From the NCBI GenBank assembly GCA_910585625.1, contig CAJUFQ010000012.1, positions 29,298 to 93,297 on the forward strand: a stretch of DNA of 64,000 nt. The letters run 5' to 3'. The notes below the pieces were generated by a model. The model was not told where the DNA came from and made no database searches. It saw nothing but the letters and a program-made list of their open reading frames with translations. How positions within the stretch are numbered: the first letter of the stretch is position 1; each line of letters opens with the position of its first letter. Source of the stretch: an uncultured Lachnospiraceae bacterium (GTDB lineage Bacteria; Bacillota; Clostridia; Lachnospirales; Lachnospiraceae). A program made the position numbers and the translations under genes. Shown piece after piece: positions 44,200 through 53,492 of the stretch.

Positions 44200-44646
44200 G
44201 TTACCGTCGCCGCCATTTCCCTGCACATTGACTGTCTTCGTACAAGAGATGCTAGAGCCAATGCAGGAGATAGATTTCGTGGTCGCTTCGTCGGCAGCCT
44301 TCACCCATACCTTGTATGTCATGGTGTCGCCGGATTTGTAAGCGTTTGCGTGAAGTTCACGCGTAATGGTAACATTGGTGCCGCTGAAGGTGCTAGGGAA
44401 TTCTGAGTAGGCATCCGTGAGGGCGTTGCTAAATGTGAGGGTCACAGTGGATGCAGATGAAATATGCTCTACGGCTGTAGAATGTACGCAGCGAATCTCA
44501 AATACATGGTGGGAACCGTTCCAATCCTGTACGGATACAGGATCTACCGTCCAGCAGTCAGCAGCTTCTGTCGCGCCGCTTGCTGCATATACACCTTCAC
44601 TTAAACCGTCGTTTACCATTACCATAGGTTTTTCATAACCTTTCAT
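44197..44646 (-). CDS. Secreted-like protein with leader-type N-terminus
   Basis: This 149-residue protein starts at 44646, set by GGGAGG eight bases upstream. The N-terminus MKGYEKPMVMVNDGLSEGVY followed by AASGA has no hydrophobic signal. It resembles leader segments of small Firmicutes proteins that end in a Gly or Ala-Ser-Gly processing site. The rest is a Thr/Ser-rich beta domain with four Cys residues (WTVD, then EIRCVHS, CIGSSISC). It ends GNGGDGN. The stop codon lies in the palindromic element. A processed, exported product is possible, perhaps handled by the PqqD group. The family is not known to me. Confidence 0.6.
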   Translation of the reverse strand: MKGYEKPMVMVNDGLSEGVYAASGATEAADCWTVDPVSVQDWNGSHHVFEIRCVHSTAVEHISSASTVTLTFSNALTDAYSEFPSTFSGTNVTITRELHANAYKSGDTMTYKVWVKAADEATTKSISCIGSSISCTKTVNVQGNGGDGN

Positions 44647-44789
44647 GATGGGCCTCCCTTCAAAGAATAAGTAGCTAAAAAAATATTGTTCTACTACTAC
44701 CATATCATATTATATAGAAATAGTAAAGAATAATTCATTATTTTTGTGAAAATTGTGCAAAATCCAAACAGAAATACTGTATATTGTGA

Positions 44790-44819
44790 TTGAAAAGTGA
44801 TACGGTAATGTGTTATGAT
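44790..44819 (+). promoter_or_regulatory. Candidate promoter of the XrtG operon
   Basis: TTGAAA (44790-44795) and TATGAT (44814-44819) are separated by 18 bases, about 50 bases before the first gene of the run. Confidence 0.5.
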
Positions 44820-44872
44820 ATAAAAATAGATGAAAACAAAGGAAAAAGCGCAATGTATATGGGGAATGCCGG

Positions 44873-45226
44873 ATGAAATACCATCGTTTAAAGTATCGTT
44901 TGAGCATGCAGCATAGCTTTGACGGACAGCCAGAACACAAACACCATCACCTGATAGAGATTGAAATCGTAGCGAGACAGATGTCTGAGGACTTTTTGGA
45001 ATTTGCCGGTATGGACTCCATATTGAAGCAGGTGCTGGACGCATACCAATACCAGTATTTGAATGAGTTCCCGGAGTTTGGCGGTGACACGAGTATTGAG
45101 CATTTGGGCGAAGTGTTTTATGTTAAGGTAAAAGATGCGCTGGAAGAGGCGCATTGGCAGTTTGCCCGTTTTGAAATCAGCGAGACTCCATTACGTGTCT
45201 ACGCAATCGTGGCAGAAGACTTCTGA
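44873..45226 (+). CDS. 6-pyruvoyl-tetrahydropterin-synthase-fold protein 1 (XrtG-associated)
   Basis: This 117-residue protein fits the short PTPS/QueD fold family known to accompany exosortase XrtG. His14 (MQHSF) and the cluster EHKHHH at 21-26 could supply the zinc histidines. The catalytic Cys of pterin synthases is absent, so an enzyme of pterin or queuosine synthesis is unlikely. It opens the XrtG operon, and the surface-protein gene follows after 24 bases. A second protein of this fold lies at 52986. Confidence 0.72.
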   Translation: MKYHRLKYRLSMQHSFDGQPEHKHHHLIEIEIVARQMSEDFLEFAGMDSILKQVLDAYQYQYLNEFPEFGGDTSIEHLGEVFYVKVKDALEEAHWQFARFEISETPLRVYAIVAEDF

Positions 45227-45250
45227 ACAATCTGTAAAGGAGGGGTTTTT

Positions 45251-47419
45251 ATGAAAGCTAAGACTATTTTCAGGGGCGCCGTGGCCAGCCTGATGTCCAT
45301 GTCGCTTTTGCTGTCCGGCATGCCGGTAATGGCAACGGATGCCGGCGCGGCAGGCAAGGAAACACAAGCGCAGGAACAGCCGGCCGGTTCCGCAGCCGGC
45401 AAGGAAGCGTTCGGGCAGGCAGAAGGAGAGAAGGCACAACCTGGCGATTCGCAGCAGGCGGCGCCGGATGGGCAGCAGGAAGGAACAGAGCATACCAACA
45501 ATGAGAAGGCAGATTCCGGGGGGCAGGAAGGAACAGGATCTGAGAAAGACATCGGAGGCCGGGAAGAATCAGATAGCGGGGAGGAGACTGAGGGGCAGGA
45601 AGGAACAGGATCCAAGAAAGATGGCGGAGGTAAAGAAGGGGCTGATTCCAAGAAAGACGCCGAGGGTAAAGAGGATGTTGATTCCGAGAAGGATTTAGAT
45701 AAGAAGAAAGACGCTGAGAGCAAAGGCGATGCAGATGAGAAAAAAGATACTGAGGAGGCAGAAGGAGGGATTACGTCTTTTGCCGCTGGCGCAGCCATTG
45801 TGGGAGGCAGTATTTCCATAGACGGCAGTTTATCTGATTGGGCGAAGGTAACTGCGCGTACCTCGAATGCTTCAAACGCAGATTCCTGGAAGGTGGCTTA
45901 TGCTCCTGATGGAAATACCGTATATCTCTGCTTTTCAGGGACAACAAGCACCGAATGGGATTACAAGTTCACAGGCAATAAGTTCGAGTTTACATATGCA
46001 GACGGCGCGGCAGGGGAAGACAGCGCAATCTCGGTTGCCGGCTGGAATGGCGGCTACCAGGTAAAGAATAGTTGGTATGGCGATATTAACGGCGCATCTG
46101 CCGCTGTTGTGAATGAAGCGCATGGGAACAATGCCGGGCCGTATACGGTTGAGATTGCTGTTCCGGCAAGTTTCTTCCACAGTCCGGAGTTCACAGTTAC
46201 GTTCGGAGGCGCTTCGGTAAATGCTGCGGATATTGAAAAGCTTGACGGGAATGCCGTGGCGGAGGAAGTGCAGCCGGTCTATGCCGGTATTTCGATTGAC
46301 GGCAATTATGCAGACTGGGCGGCAGTGGCCAAGGCAGACGCTTCCTGCCCGAACAGCGCGCATCCGGGATGCCTTTCCAGGGTGGCGGCAGTTTATGATG
46401 GCGATTGGTTTTATGTTTACATAAAAGATGGCAAAGACAGCAACGCGTCAGGTGCGGGTACCCATTCAAACGGCAAGTTTGCCATTGTCTCAGACCTGGG
46501 ATATGAGACGGATATCCAGCTGACCACTGTGCCGGAAGTCAAAGGGGTAAACGGCGCCAAGGTTGCTTATGTGGGCAGTGAATGGGAGATTGCGGTTCCC
46601 AGAGACCAGCTTCCGAAGTACGAACAGAGCTTGTCTTTCCATTTCTATTTGGGAGATGTGTTGGTAGGCAATATCATGAATCTGCAGCCGGACAGCGGCA
46701 ACAATCTGGACAATCTTTTTACGGAGATAATCTTTGACGGCGCGTATGAAGACTGGGAGGATTATGGGCATGCGACGATTGAATATGCAACGCCGGGTTC
46801 CCAGGAATCGCAGATAGATGCCAAAGGGGCGTTGTATTCCAATGGCGAGACGCTTTTTGGACATGTGGTCACAGGGATGCCGCAGCATCTGCAGGAGGCA
46901 GGGCAGGAGTTTACGGAAGCTATTACCATCGCCTTCAACCAGAGCCAGGAAAAGCTGGCAAGCGGCACATACGATCGGAATATGGTATTCTGTCCGCGGT
47001 TTGTGACGGTGGACGCCAGCGGCAATATCAACTGGAATCCGAAGCTTAGCGGGCTACCGGAAGGTACCTATGAATACCATATAGCATCGATAGACGCATG
47101 GCATACTTCGACAAATATCAGCAACCTGAATGATATGGACCAATTATATGGAAGAATGACGATGACGATTGCCAAGGATGGCAAGGATGAGATGGAATTT
47201 TATCTGGATCTGCCGATGATTGCCAAGAAACTTGGCGTTGGCGAGACAGATTTAAAGAAGATTGCGGCGCAGTTCGGGCGAATTGGCCAGCAGTGGATCT
47301 TCACAGCCGGTACTTCTACCGGGCCGGTGGCCGGTGTCGCGCTTTGCGTAGCTGCGGTAGGTGTAATATTCTGGTATAGGAAGCGCAAATATGGGGAGTG
47401 CCTTCCGGTATCTGCATAG
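45251..47419 (+). CDS. Surface protein with CBM9-like repeats and Firmicu-CTERM-like signal
   Basis: This 722-residue protein has a signal peptide (about 1-30, ending PVMATDA). A long Glu/Lys/Gly/Asp-rich stalk follows (about 35-172). Three domains come next, each opening with an IDG...DW motif (ISIDGSLSDW, ISIDGNYADW, IIFDGAYEDW), like the start of CBM9/DOMON beta-sandwiches. The C-terminus is TAGTSTGPVAG, one helix (VALCVAAVGVIFW) and a basic tail YRKRKYGE. This matches the tripartite signal sorted by exosortase G. It should be anchored and act as a polysaccharide-binding surface protein. AAAGGAGGGG precedes the start. Confidence 0.8.
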   Translation: MKAKTIFRGAVASLMSMSLLLSGMPVMATDAGAAGKETQAQEQPAGSAAGKEAFGQAEGEKAQPGDSQQAAPDGQQEGTEHTNNEKADSGGQEGTGSEKDIGGREESDSGEETEGQEGTGSKKDGGGKEGADSKKDAEGKEDVDSEKDLDKKKDAESKGDADEKKDTEEAEGGITSFAAGAAIVGGSISIDGSLSDWAKVTARTSNASNADSWKVAYAPDGNTVYLCFSGTTSTEWDYKFTGNKFEFTYADGAAGEDSAISVAGWNGGYQVKNSWYGDINGASAAVVNEAHGNNAGPYTVEIAVPASFFHSPEFTVTFGGASVNAADIEKLDGNAVAEEVQPVYAGISIDGNYADWAAVAKADASCPNSAHPGCLSRVAAVYDGDWFYVYIKDGKDSNASGAGTHSNGKFAIVSDLGYETDIQLTTVPEVKGVNGAKVAYVGSEWEIAVPRDQLPKYEQSLSFHFYLGDVLVGNIMNLQPDSGNNLDNLFTEIIFDGAYEDWEDYGHATIEYATPGSQESQIDAKGALYSNGETLFGHVVTGMPQHLQEAGQEFTEAITIAFNQSQEKLASGTYDRNMVFCPRFVTVDASGNINWNPKLSGLPEGTYEYHIASIDAWHTSTNISNLNDMDQLYGRMTMTIAKDGKDEMEFYLDLPMIAKKLGVGETDLKKIAAQFGRIGQQWIFTAGTSTGPVAGVALCVAAVGVIFWYRKRKYGECLPVSA

Positions 47420-47440
47420 GGGTTTTCCGTGGAGTAACAG

Positions 47441-47472
47441 GCCAGGCAGCCATGCTTGCATGGATGTCTGGC
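47441..47472 (+). other. Hairpin after the surface-protein gene
   Basis: GCCAGGCAGCCATGC (47441-47455) pairs with GCATGGATGTCTGGC (47458-47472) with two mismatches. No T tract follows. It could stabilise the upstream mRNA or cause partial termination before the membrane-protein genes. Confidence 0.45.
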
Positions 47473-47504
47473 TGCAAATGAGAAAGAAATAGGAGGAATG
47501 GGCA

Positions 47505-49964
47505 TTGAAAGAGAGAAAACAGCCGTATTATTTGATCTTGATAATGCCCATTTTTTATGTGCTATTATCGTTTGTTACAGCTAAGTTGGTGCAGAACAGC
47601 GGGCTATACCCCTCAGGTGTGGATACGCTGGCACATCTTTATAGGGGAGATTATCTGTATCAATCCATTAGAAACGGGAACTTCTGGCCGTTTTATGACA
47701 CGCTCTGGTATAATGGCATGGAAGCTTTGCGTTTTCAGGCCCCTTTGGCGTCATATGTACTGGCCCTGTGCCAGCTTGTGGGCGGCGGGAGCGTCATGAA
47801 TGGGTACCTGGTTTTTGTAGCGGTAATTTTTGTTGCCGGGGCGGCGTCATGGATGTATGTGGGATTCAAAGTAAAACGTCCTTTTTTGGGGGCTTTTTTA
47901 GGGACATTATGGTTTTTTATGCCCAATAACCTTTATACATTGTTTTATGAAGGCAATCTGCCGCGTTCTCTTTGTATTGTAATGCTTCCGCTCCTGATGT
48001 ACTGGGCGCATGATTTTCTCAAAGAGCGCCATTGGCATACCATACCCAAATTGTCTGTGTGTTTTGCGTTTGCTGTCCTATGCCAGCCTAGCTATGCAGG
48101 GCTGATATTCCTGGCTTTTATCCTTTATTTTGCAGCAGAAGCGATTGTCAGCCGGGAGTGGGCGGCGGGAGTGCGAACGGCAGCAGCCCTGGTTTTGGGC
48201 GTCATGCTTGCAGGCGTATGGTTCGTCCCCTCTTTGGCGCGTGGCGGCGTGTCTGCAGCGGATTTCGAGGTTTTGGCTGATTTTTTCCAAGATATATTTT
48301 TAACGGTCAACCCGGCTGCACGCTTCCAAAACGGCTGTGTTGATTTTTATTTTGGATTGGCGGCGTTACTGCTTACTGTGTTTGGGGCGTTGCTGAGTAA
48401 GAAGAAATCTCTGCCTGGATTTTGGGTTGGAATGATCATCCTGGTATGCACATCCAATATGTCTTACCATTTGCTGTCGCATTTGCCAGGTGGACAGGCT
48501 TTGCGGATGCTGCGTTTCTTATCTATCGCATTGTGTATGGTATTATTTAGTTTCCTGATATGGGACACGCTCAAAAAGGGCTGGGTCATCTTGTTCGCAG
48601 CGTTGCTGGTATTGGATGCGCTGCCCTCGCTTCCGTCTGTCTGGGGTTATCAGTCAGGGGAAGAGCCGCAGAAAATCCTGGCAGATTATGCAGATTGGAC
48701 ATTGGTTGACCAGGCGCAGGAAATCACTGAGCAGCGTCTGGCTATGGTCGATGAGAGTGCGTTGAATGCTATGGGCGCTTATCTGGCGACCGGGTGTGGC
48801 GAACCGACGGCCATCTCTTATGGAGCTGCGGGTACGGCCTGCGCCACAGCCTCGAATTTTACCCAGATTGAGCGTGCGCTGGAAGAGGGAGAGTATCTAT
48901 ACGTGTTCGACCGCTGCCTTGAATTAGGAAATGATACGGTAATTCTCCGTATGGATATCGTGGGCAGTTTCATCAGTCATCCGGTAAAAGAAATGGACCG
49001 TGCGGCGTCTGCAGTTGGATACCGTTTGGTAAATTCTAATGATAATTACCGGCTGTATAAATATAATTCTGCTGGCAACTGGGGAACTATCACAAAGTAT
49101 CCCGCAGCGGGAATTGGCAGCGGCACGGCCCAGCTTTCCCGGCAGTTTCCAGTCGTGCAGGAGCTGGAGAGCGGCAATCTGAATGATTATAGTTTTGAAG
49201 ATTTATGTGATTACGAATTGATTTACCTGAACGGATTTACCTATGACGATAAGCCTTCAGCAGAGGCATTGGTCACGAAGCTCAGCGAGGCGGGAGTCAG
49301 GGTTGTCATCGCTGCGGATGGTATACCAGATGACAGGGGCAGCCAGAACCAAAGCTTTCTCGGGGTTGTCTGTAACAGTGTTGTATTCTCCCAGGGATAC
49401 CCGGATCTGGAAACCATCGACGGCGTGCTGGAAACAGACTTGTTTCCGGACGGCTACCGTGAGTGGGATACGGTTTATGTAGACGGCCTTCATGAAATCT
49501 GGGGAAATGTGGATAATGTGGACTGGCAGCTGCCGTTTTATGGAACTGTTAAAAATGAAAATATTATCGTGATTGGCCTGAACCTTACATATTATTATGG
49601 ACTGACAGAAGACGAAGGCGTCGGGCAGCTGCTGAGCCATGCGATGGACATTTCGTCAGAAGACCTGCCAAAGCGGGAAATTGTGCCATATGAGATTGAA
49701 TATACAGAGGACAGGATGATTATTCATGTGGATAAACCGGGGGTAAATACCGGGCTTGGGTATTATGACAGTTTTGAGGCAAGCCAGGAGATTTATTCCC
49801 AGAACCATCTGCTGCATGTCGGCTCGGGGGCTACCGTGATTTTTTATTCTTATCCATACCTGGGCTTGGGGATTCTCACCAGCATGGCGGGGACATTGCT
49901 GACGGCAGTTTACACATGGCATACGAAACGCCGCATGGGGAAGAAGACACAGGAAATGGGGTGA
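47505..49964 (+). CDS. Large 6-PTPS-related membrane protein (XrtG-associated)
   Basis: This 819-residue protein starts at TTG with AGGAGG eight bases upstream. About ten or more helices cover residues 8-400, with the acidic first loop GVDTLAHLYRGDYLYQSIR typical of the PTPS_related membrane family and of GT-C enzymes. A large extracytoplasmic domain (about 400-775) and one last helix (LGLGILTSMAGTLLTAVYTW) follow. It is a regular partner of exosortase G and probably takes part in building or transferring a glycan on the cell surface. The exact reaction is unknown. Confidence 0.75.
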   Translation: MKERKQPYYLILIMPIFYVLLSFVTAKLVQNSGLYPSGVDTLAHLYRGDYLYQSIRNGNFWPFYDTLWYNGMEALRFQAPLASYVLALCQLVGGGSVMNGYLVFVAVIFVAGAASWMYVGFKVKRPFLGAFLGTLWFFMPNNLYTLFYEGNLPRSLCIVMLPLLMYWAHDFLKERHWHTIPKLSVCFAFAVLCQPSYAGLIFLAFILYFAAEAIVSREWAAGVRTAAALVLGVMLAGVWFVPSLARGGVSAADFEVLADFFQDIFLTVNPAARFQNGCVDFYFGLAALLLTVFGALLSKKKSLPGFWVGMIILVCTSNMSYHLLSHLPGGQALRMLRFLSIALCMVLFSFLIWDTLKKGWVILFAALLVLDALPSLPSVWGYQSGEEPQKILADYADWTLVDQAQEITEQRLAMVDESALNAMGAYLATGCGEPTAISYGAAGTACATASNFTQIERALEEGEYLYVFDRCLELGNDTVILRMDIVGSFISHPVKEMDRAASAVGYRLVNSNDNYRLYKYNSAGNWGTITKYPAAGIGSGTAQLSRQFPVVQELESGNLNDYSFEDLCDYELIYLNGFTYDDKPSAEALVTKLSEAGVRVVIAADGIPDDRGSQNQSFLGVVCNSVVFSQGYPDLETIDGVLETDLFPDGYREWDTVYVDGLHEIWGNVDNVDWQLPFYGTVKNENIIVIGLNLTYYYGLTEDEGVGQLLSHAMDISSEDLPKREIVPYEIEYTEDRMIIHVDKPGVNTGLGYYDSFEASQEIYSQNHLLHVGSGATVIFYSYPYLGLGILTSMAGTLLTAVYTWHTKRRMGKKTQEMG

Positions 49965-49972
49965 GTGATGTG

Positions 49973-50569
49973 ATGAAATACATCGTGGGTATTGTAGGTA
50001 TGGCGTTATGGCTGTTTTTGTTGCGCATCTTAAATAAGAGCAAACTGAATTTCTGGCATTTCCTGATAGGAAGCGCAGGGGCGTTCATCCTGATGCTGGT
50101 ATTTTTGGAACCGCTGCTGATGCAGCCCCTGGCACGGATTGTTGCGCTATTGGCGAGCCTGCCGGGCAAGATAGCCGGCATCTATGCCGCGCATTATAAA
50201 TATGGCGTGATTTTTGTCGAATCCTCAGTGGGGGCAATTTCCCTGAAAATTGATTTTGAGTGTTCCGGCATTATCGAAATTATCGCTTATCTGTCCCTGT
50301 TGATGTTTTACCGGGTGTACACGGTGTATGAGCGCGTATATGTGGGCGTGCTGGGCGTGATTGCAATGGTGCTGGCAAACGCGCTGCGGATTACAGTAAT
50401 CTGCCTGATGATTTATTTCTGCGGGATTGATATGTATTATATCGCGCATACTTTTGTAGGCCGGCTGGTGTTCTACGGCTTGTCGGTGCTGATTTATTTC
50501 TATGTGTTTACGAAGCCGCAGATTATAAAACAGAAGGTGGGAAGTTTCCGATATGACAGTGATAAATAG
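49973..50569 (+). CDS. xrtG: Exosortase XrtG
   Basis: This 198-residue membrane protein has about six helices. The exosortase triad is visible as Cys97 (DFECSG), Arg139 (NALRI) and His159 (IAHTFVG). Exosortases cleave C-terminal sorting signals and transfer the protein to a surface acceptor. The Gram-positive type G acts on Firmicu-CTERM proteins such as the one at 45251. The ATG at 49973 follows GGGGTGAG; earlier in-frame starts would overlap the previous gene deeply. The glycosyltransferase gene overlaps the 3' end by 17 bases. Confidence 0.85.
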   Translation: MKYIVGIVGMALWLFLLRILNKSKLNFWHFLIGSAGAFILMLVFLEPLLMQPLARIVALLASLPGKIAGIYAAHYKYGVIFVESSVGAISLKIDFECSGIIEIIAYLSLLMFYRVYTVYERVYVGVLGVIAMVLANALRITVICLMIYFCGIDMYYIAHTFVGRLVFYGLSVLIYFYVFTKPQIIKQKVGSFRYDSDK

Positions 50570-51917
50570 TTTCTTAAATTCATTTTTGTTTTGGGCAGCG
50601 TGGATTATCATTCCATTTATCATGGAAATTATCCCTTCGATTGGGAGTTTCCTAATCCTGATGAAGAAAAAACTGTTCCCGTCCAACTATGAAGACCCGC
50701 TCTTCTGGCCGGAAGTTACGTTAATCATTCCGGTCTATAATTCGCAGGATTCTCTAGAGGAGTGCATACGTTCTATCAATGACAGCGATTACCCAAATGA
50801 GAAAATGCGTATTTTCCTGGTAAATAATCAGGGGAAGGATGATTCCTTCCGCGTGTATACCGAGTGCCAGGAATTGTTTCCAGACCTCCTGATGCAGTGG
50901 CTCAATGCCAGACAGGGGAAATCGCGGGCCTTGAACCTGGCGTTGTTCAATGCCGATGGGAAATATATCATCCATGTGGACAGCGACGGGCAGTTCGAGC
51001 CTCATGCCATCAGCAATATGGTACGCAAGTTTGAGGCCTGCCCGCAGGTGGACTGCATGACGGGTGCAATCCTCACAATGCCTGAGATGATAGAGGAGTA
51101 TAAAGGTTTTTTTGCAAAGCTTCTGCGCAAAATGGAATTTATGGAATATGCACAGGCATTTCTGGCAGGGCGCAATTATGCTTCTGAGACAAACAGCATT
51201 TATACGCTCTCTGGGGCATTTTCCGCATTTCGCAAATCGGCTGTGCTGAAATCGCAGCTTTACAATACAGACACCATCTGCGAAGATACGAATATCACCT
51301 TTCAGATGAAGTATCTGCAGCACACGAAGGTACATATCTGCGAGAATGCCATTTTCTGCGTGGATCCGATTGAGGGCGTCAATAAGCTCTACACCCAGCG
51401 GCAGCGTTGGCAGAGAGGAAGCCTTGAGGTGTCCCACCAGTTTTTGGAAAAGGACTTAAAGGTACGTAAGATGTTTACCAATGTCATGGTCAGGACATTG
51501 ATGTATGACCATACGTTTGCCTTTCCAAGATTAATCTGGTATCTGGCGTTAATCTGCCTGATGTGCATGAATTATTCGCCGGAAGTTATCCTGGTGTCGG
51601 CAGGAATTATTTTCCTGATGTATATAGCCAGCGGGTTCTTATACTATTTCTCTACCATCGGGTGTCTGAAAGAATTTGCAGATATGCGCAGATACTATCG
51701 GAGGCAATGGTATATCGTGCCGCTGCTGCCACTGTTTAACCTGGCGGTGTTTTTCATACGTTTTGCAGGCGTGATTAACAGCATCAACACGGACAGCGCG
51801 TGGAAGACGCGGACGCTGACCGATGAGCGGAAGGATTTTCAGGAGGAGCTGAAAGCGGAGGCAAAAAAACCTATGAATTTATTACAAAAAGCGCGTAAAG
51901 CAGTAAATTACGAATAG
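50553..51917 (+). CDS. XrtG-associated glycosyltransferase family 2
   Basis: This 454-residue processive-type GT2 has membrane helices at the N-terminus and two or more near the C-terminus (about 325-375 and 390-415). VTLIIPVYNSQDSLEECI opens the catalytic domain, HVDSDGQFEPH is the metal motif, and QRQRWQRGSLE is the Q/RxxRW motif. This places it near cellulose/hyaluronan-synthase-like enzymes, in the family encoded next to xrtG. It may make the acceptor glycan for the sorted protein. Confidence 0.87.
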   Translation: MTVINSFLNSFLFWAAWIIIPFIMEIIPSIGSFLILMKKKLFPSNYEDPLFWPEVTLIIPVYNSQDSLEECIRSINDSDYPNEKMRIFLVNNQGKDDSFRVYTECQELFPDLLMQWLNARQGKSRALNLALFNADGKYIIHVDSDGQFEPHAISNMVRKFEACPQVDCMTGAILTMPEMIEEYKGFFAKLLRKMEFMEYAQAFLAGRNYASETNSIYTLSGAFSAFRKSAVLKSQLYNTDTICEDTNITFQMKYLQHTKVHICENAIFCVDPIEGVNKLYTQRQRWQRGSLEVSHQFLEKDLKVRKMFTNVMVRTLMYDHTFAFPRLIWYLALICLMCMNYSPEVILVSAGIIFLMYIASGFLYYFSTIGCLKEFADMRRYYRRQWYIVPLLPLFNLAVFFIRFAGVINSINTDSAWKTRTLTDERKDFQEELKAEAKKPMNLLQKARKAVNYE

Positions 51918-51930
51918 GTGAACGAGGTTT

Positions 51931-53022
51931 ATGAAAAATAGATTTAATTATTTTATTATCACGGTGGCAGTCGTATTTTTTGCGATTGCGGCAGACGTCT
52001 TTATCATCTGCCAGCTTGGGGCATATGAGACCAGGTTCTTAGAAATCTATGGTTCTGAGCAGGATGGGTATGTGAAGATTATCTTAGATCAGATTAACCG
52101 CCTGGATGGGCAGGGCACGGATGAGGATATCACGGATATCATCAGTACCCTGGACGCGACGGCCAGCCGCTATTGGACATTGAGCAAGGGGGATTCGATA
52201 CTTTTTGTGAAGAGCGTCACTGAGACAAACCGCTACAAAGGGTTTACGGACGGCACTTACTATGCGACAGAGACGGCGTCTGCGTTCATGAACAGCCTGG
52301 ACGTCAATGAGGTGAACCATCGGATTATTTATCTGGATGACGACCGTTTCATTGCGTCAGGCATGATATTTCAGTGGCAGGGGGAACAGTACCGCATCTG
52401 CCTGTTGACGTATGATAAGGTGGTGCTGGAAGACAATATCCTGCTGGAGTGCAAGAATTCCATTATTATCATCCTGTCCCTGATACTGGCGCTGATGATT
52501 ATATTAAGCATGATGATGTCCAGGAAAATCCGCAAGCAGGCTATGGCCATAAACAGGCAGGAAGAGAGGGTGGTCTGGCAGAACCAGCAGATAGAGCGGC
52601 TTGACGAACGGCTCAAGAGGGAGTATGCTTTCAGTGCCAGCAGGCATATGTTTAAAAATATCATGTTGGACGAGTTCCTGGAGGTTTTGGATGAGAAGGA
52701 CGTATGCCCGCTGCATTTTGCGGCTTTCCAGACAGAGTCCGCAGAGGCGCGTGAGGAATTTTTTGAGCGTATGCAGGCCATGCTTGATAACCGCGTGCTG
52801 CGCTTTTCCATGGAGGGACAGCTGGTGCTTTTGGTATTCGTTCAATACCCGAGGGAGGTTAGCGGGGATATTATTGAATCTTTGGAGGATATCGGCGTGC
52901 GCGCATTAGGAGATTTGTTTTGCGCCGATAACATGAAAAGTTATAAATTGCAGTTTGGCATATTCTGGAAGGCGGTGAATGAGAAGTGCGGGAAAAGAAA
53001 TTATACCGGGAATACCGATTAA
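51931..53022 (+). CDS. Membrane sensor-like protein with degenerate GGDEF-like domain
   Basis: This 363-residue protein has two helices (about 7-29 and 174-196) around an extracytoplasmic Cache-like segment (TLDATASRYWTLSKGDSILF). A coiled coil follows (about 205-240) and a cytoplasmic domain. The last part has HFAAFQTES and RFSMEGQLVLLV, where a GGDEF domain would have its strand and signature, but catalytic residues are absent. It may therefore sense or bind rather than make c-di-GMP. The family is not known with certainty; its place inside the XrtG run suggests regulation of that module. Confidence 0.55.
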   Translation: MKNRFNYFIITVAVVFFAIAADVFIICQLGAYETRFLEIYGSEQDGYVKIILDQINRLDGQGTDEDITDIISTLDATASRYWTLSKGDSILFVKSVTETNRYKGFTDGTYYATETASAFMNSLDVNEVNHRIIYLDDDRFIASGMIFQWQGEQYRICLLTYDKVVLEDNILLECKNSIIIILSLILALMIILSMMMSRKIRKQAMAINRQEERVVWQNQQIERLDERLKREYAFSASRHMFKNIMLDEFLEVLDEKDVCPLHFAAFQTESAEAREEFFERMQAMLDNRVLRFSMEGQLVLLVFVQYPREVSGDIIESLEDIGVRALGDLFCADNMKSYKLQFGIFWKAVNEKCGKRNYTGNTD

Positions 53023-53468
53023 AATCATACCTGAATATGAACCATTATATTATCATCAACGGCAAGCAGGGACAGACGCACCCGCATACCTGGGAGTTTG
53101 TAATTACAATCGTGGTTTCCGGCGATGATTTTGTGGAATTCCGTACCTTTGAGAACCTGATTGAGAATTACCTGGAGAAATACCAGAACCAGATTTTGAA
53201 TACAATCGAGCCTTTTGACGCAATCAATCCTACGATTGAAAATGTGACGGATCATTTTAATGATGAATTGCAGGCCCTGCTCAGAGACAGCGGCGGTGAG
53301 CTGGTTTCCCTGGAGGGAAGCGAGGCGCCTACCAGGAGCTATATTGTCAGCCACCGCAATGAAGAGGAATTTATCGAGCATATTGGCAGAATCCAGTCAC
53401 AGCAGATTTCCGGGATTGTCAACTATGTGGTGGATCAGATTGTCGCTGGCAAGGAAGAAAGCTGGTGA
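52986..53468 (+). CDS. 6-pyruvoyl-tetrahydropterin-synthase-fold protein 2 (XrtG-associated)
   Basis: This 160-residue protein starts at GTG and overlaps the previous gene by 37 bases. His20 (NMNHY) and His32/His34 (THPHTWEF) match the three zinc histidines of the PTPS/QueD fold, and INPTIENVTDHF follows as the conserved helix start. The catalytic Cys is absent. It is clearly a second, longer version of the fold seen at 44873. The two may form a mixed oligomer or serve different partners. Confidence 0.7.
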   Translation: MREKKLYREYRLKSYLNMNHYIIINGKQGQTHPHTWEFVITIVVSGDDFVEFRTFENLIENYLEKYQNQILNTIEPFDAINPTIENVTDHFNDELQALLRDSGGELVSLEGSEAPTRSYIVSHRNEEEFIEHIGRIQSQQISGIVNYVVDQIVAGKEESW

Positions 53469-53492
53469 CGTCAGTCGGAAAGGAATCGGGAT

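Noticed and set aside
44873..45226. Queuosine synthesis enzyme QueD
   Set aside because: The catalytic Cys is missing and the neighbours are XrtG genes, not queuosine genes.
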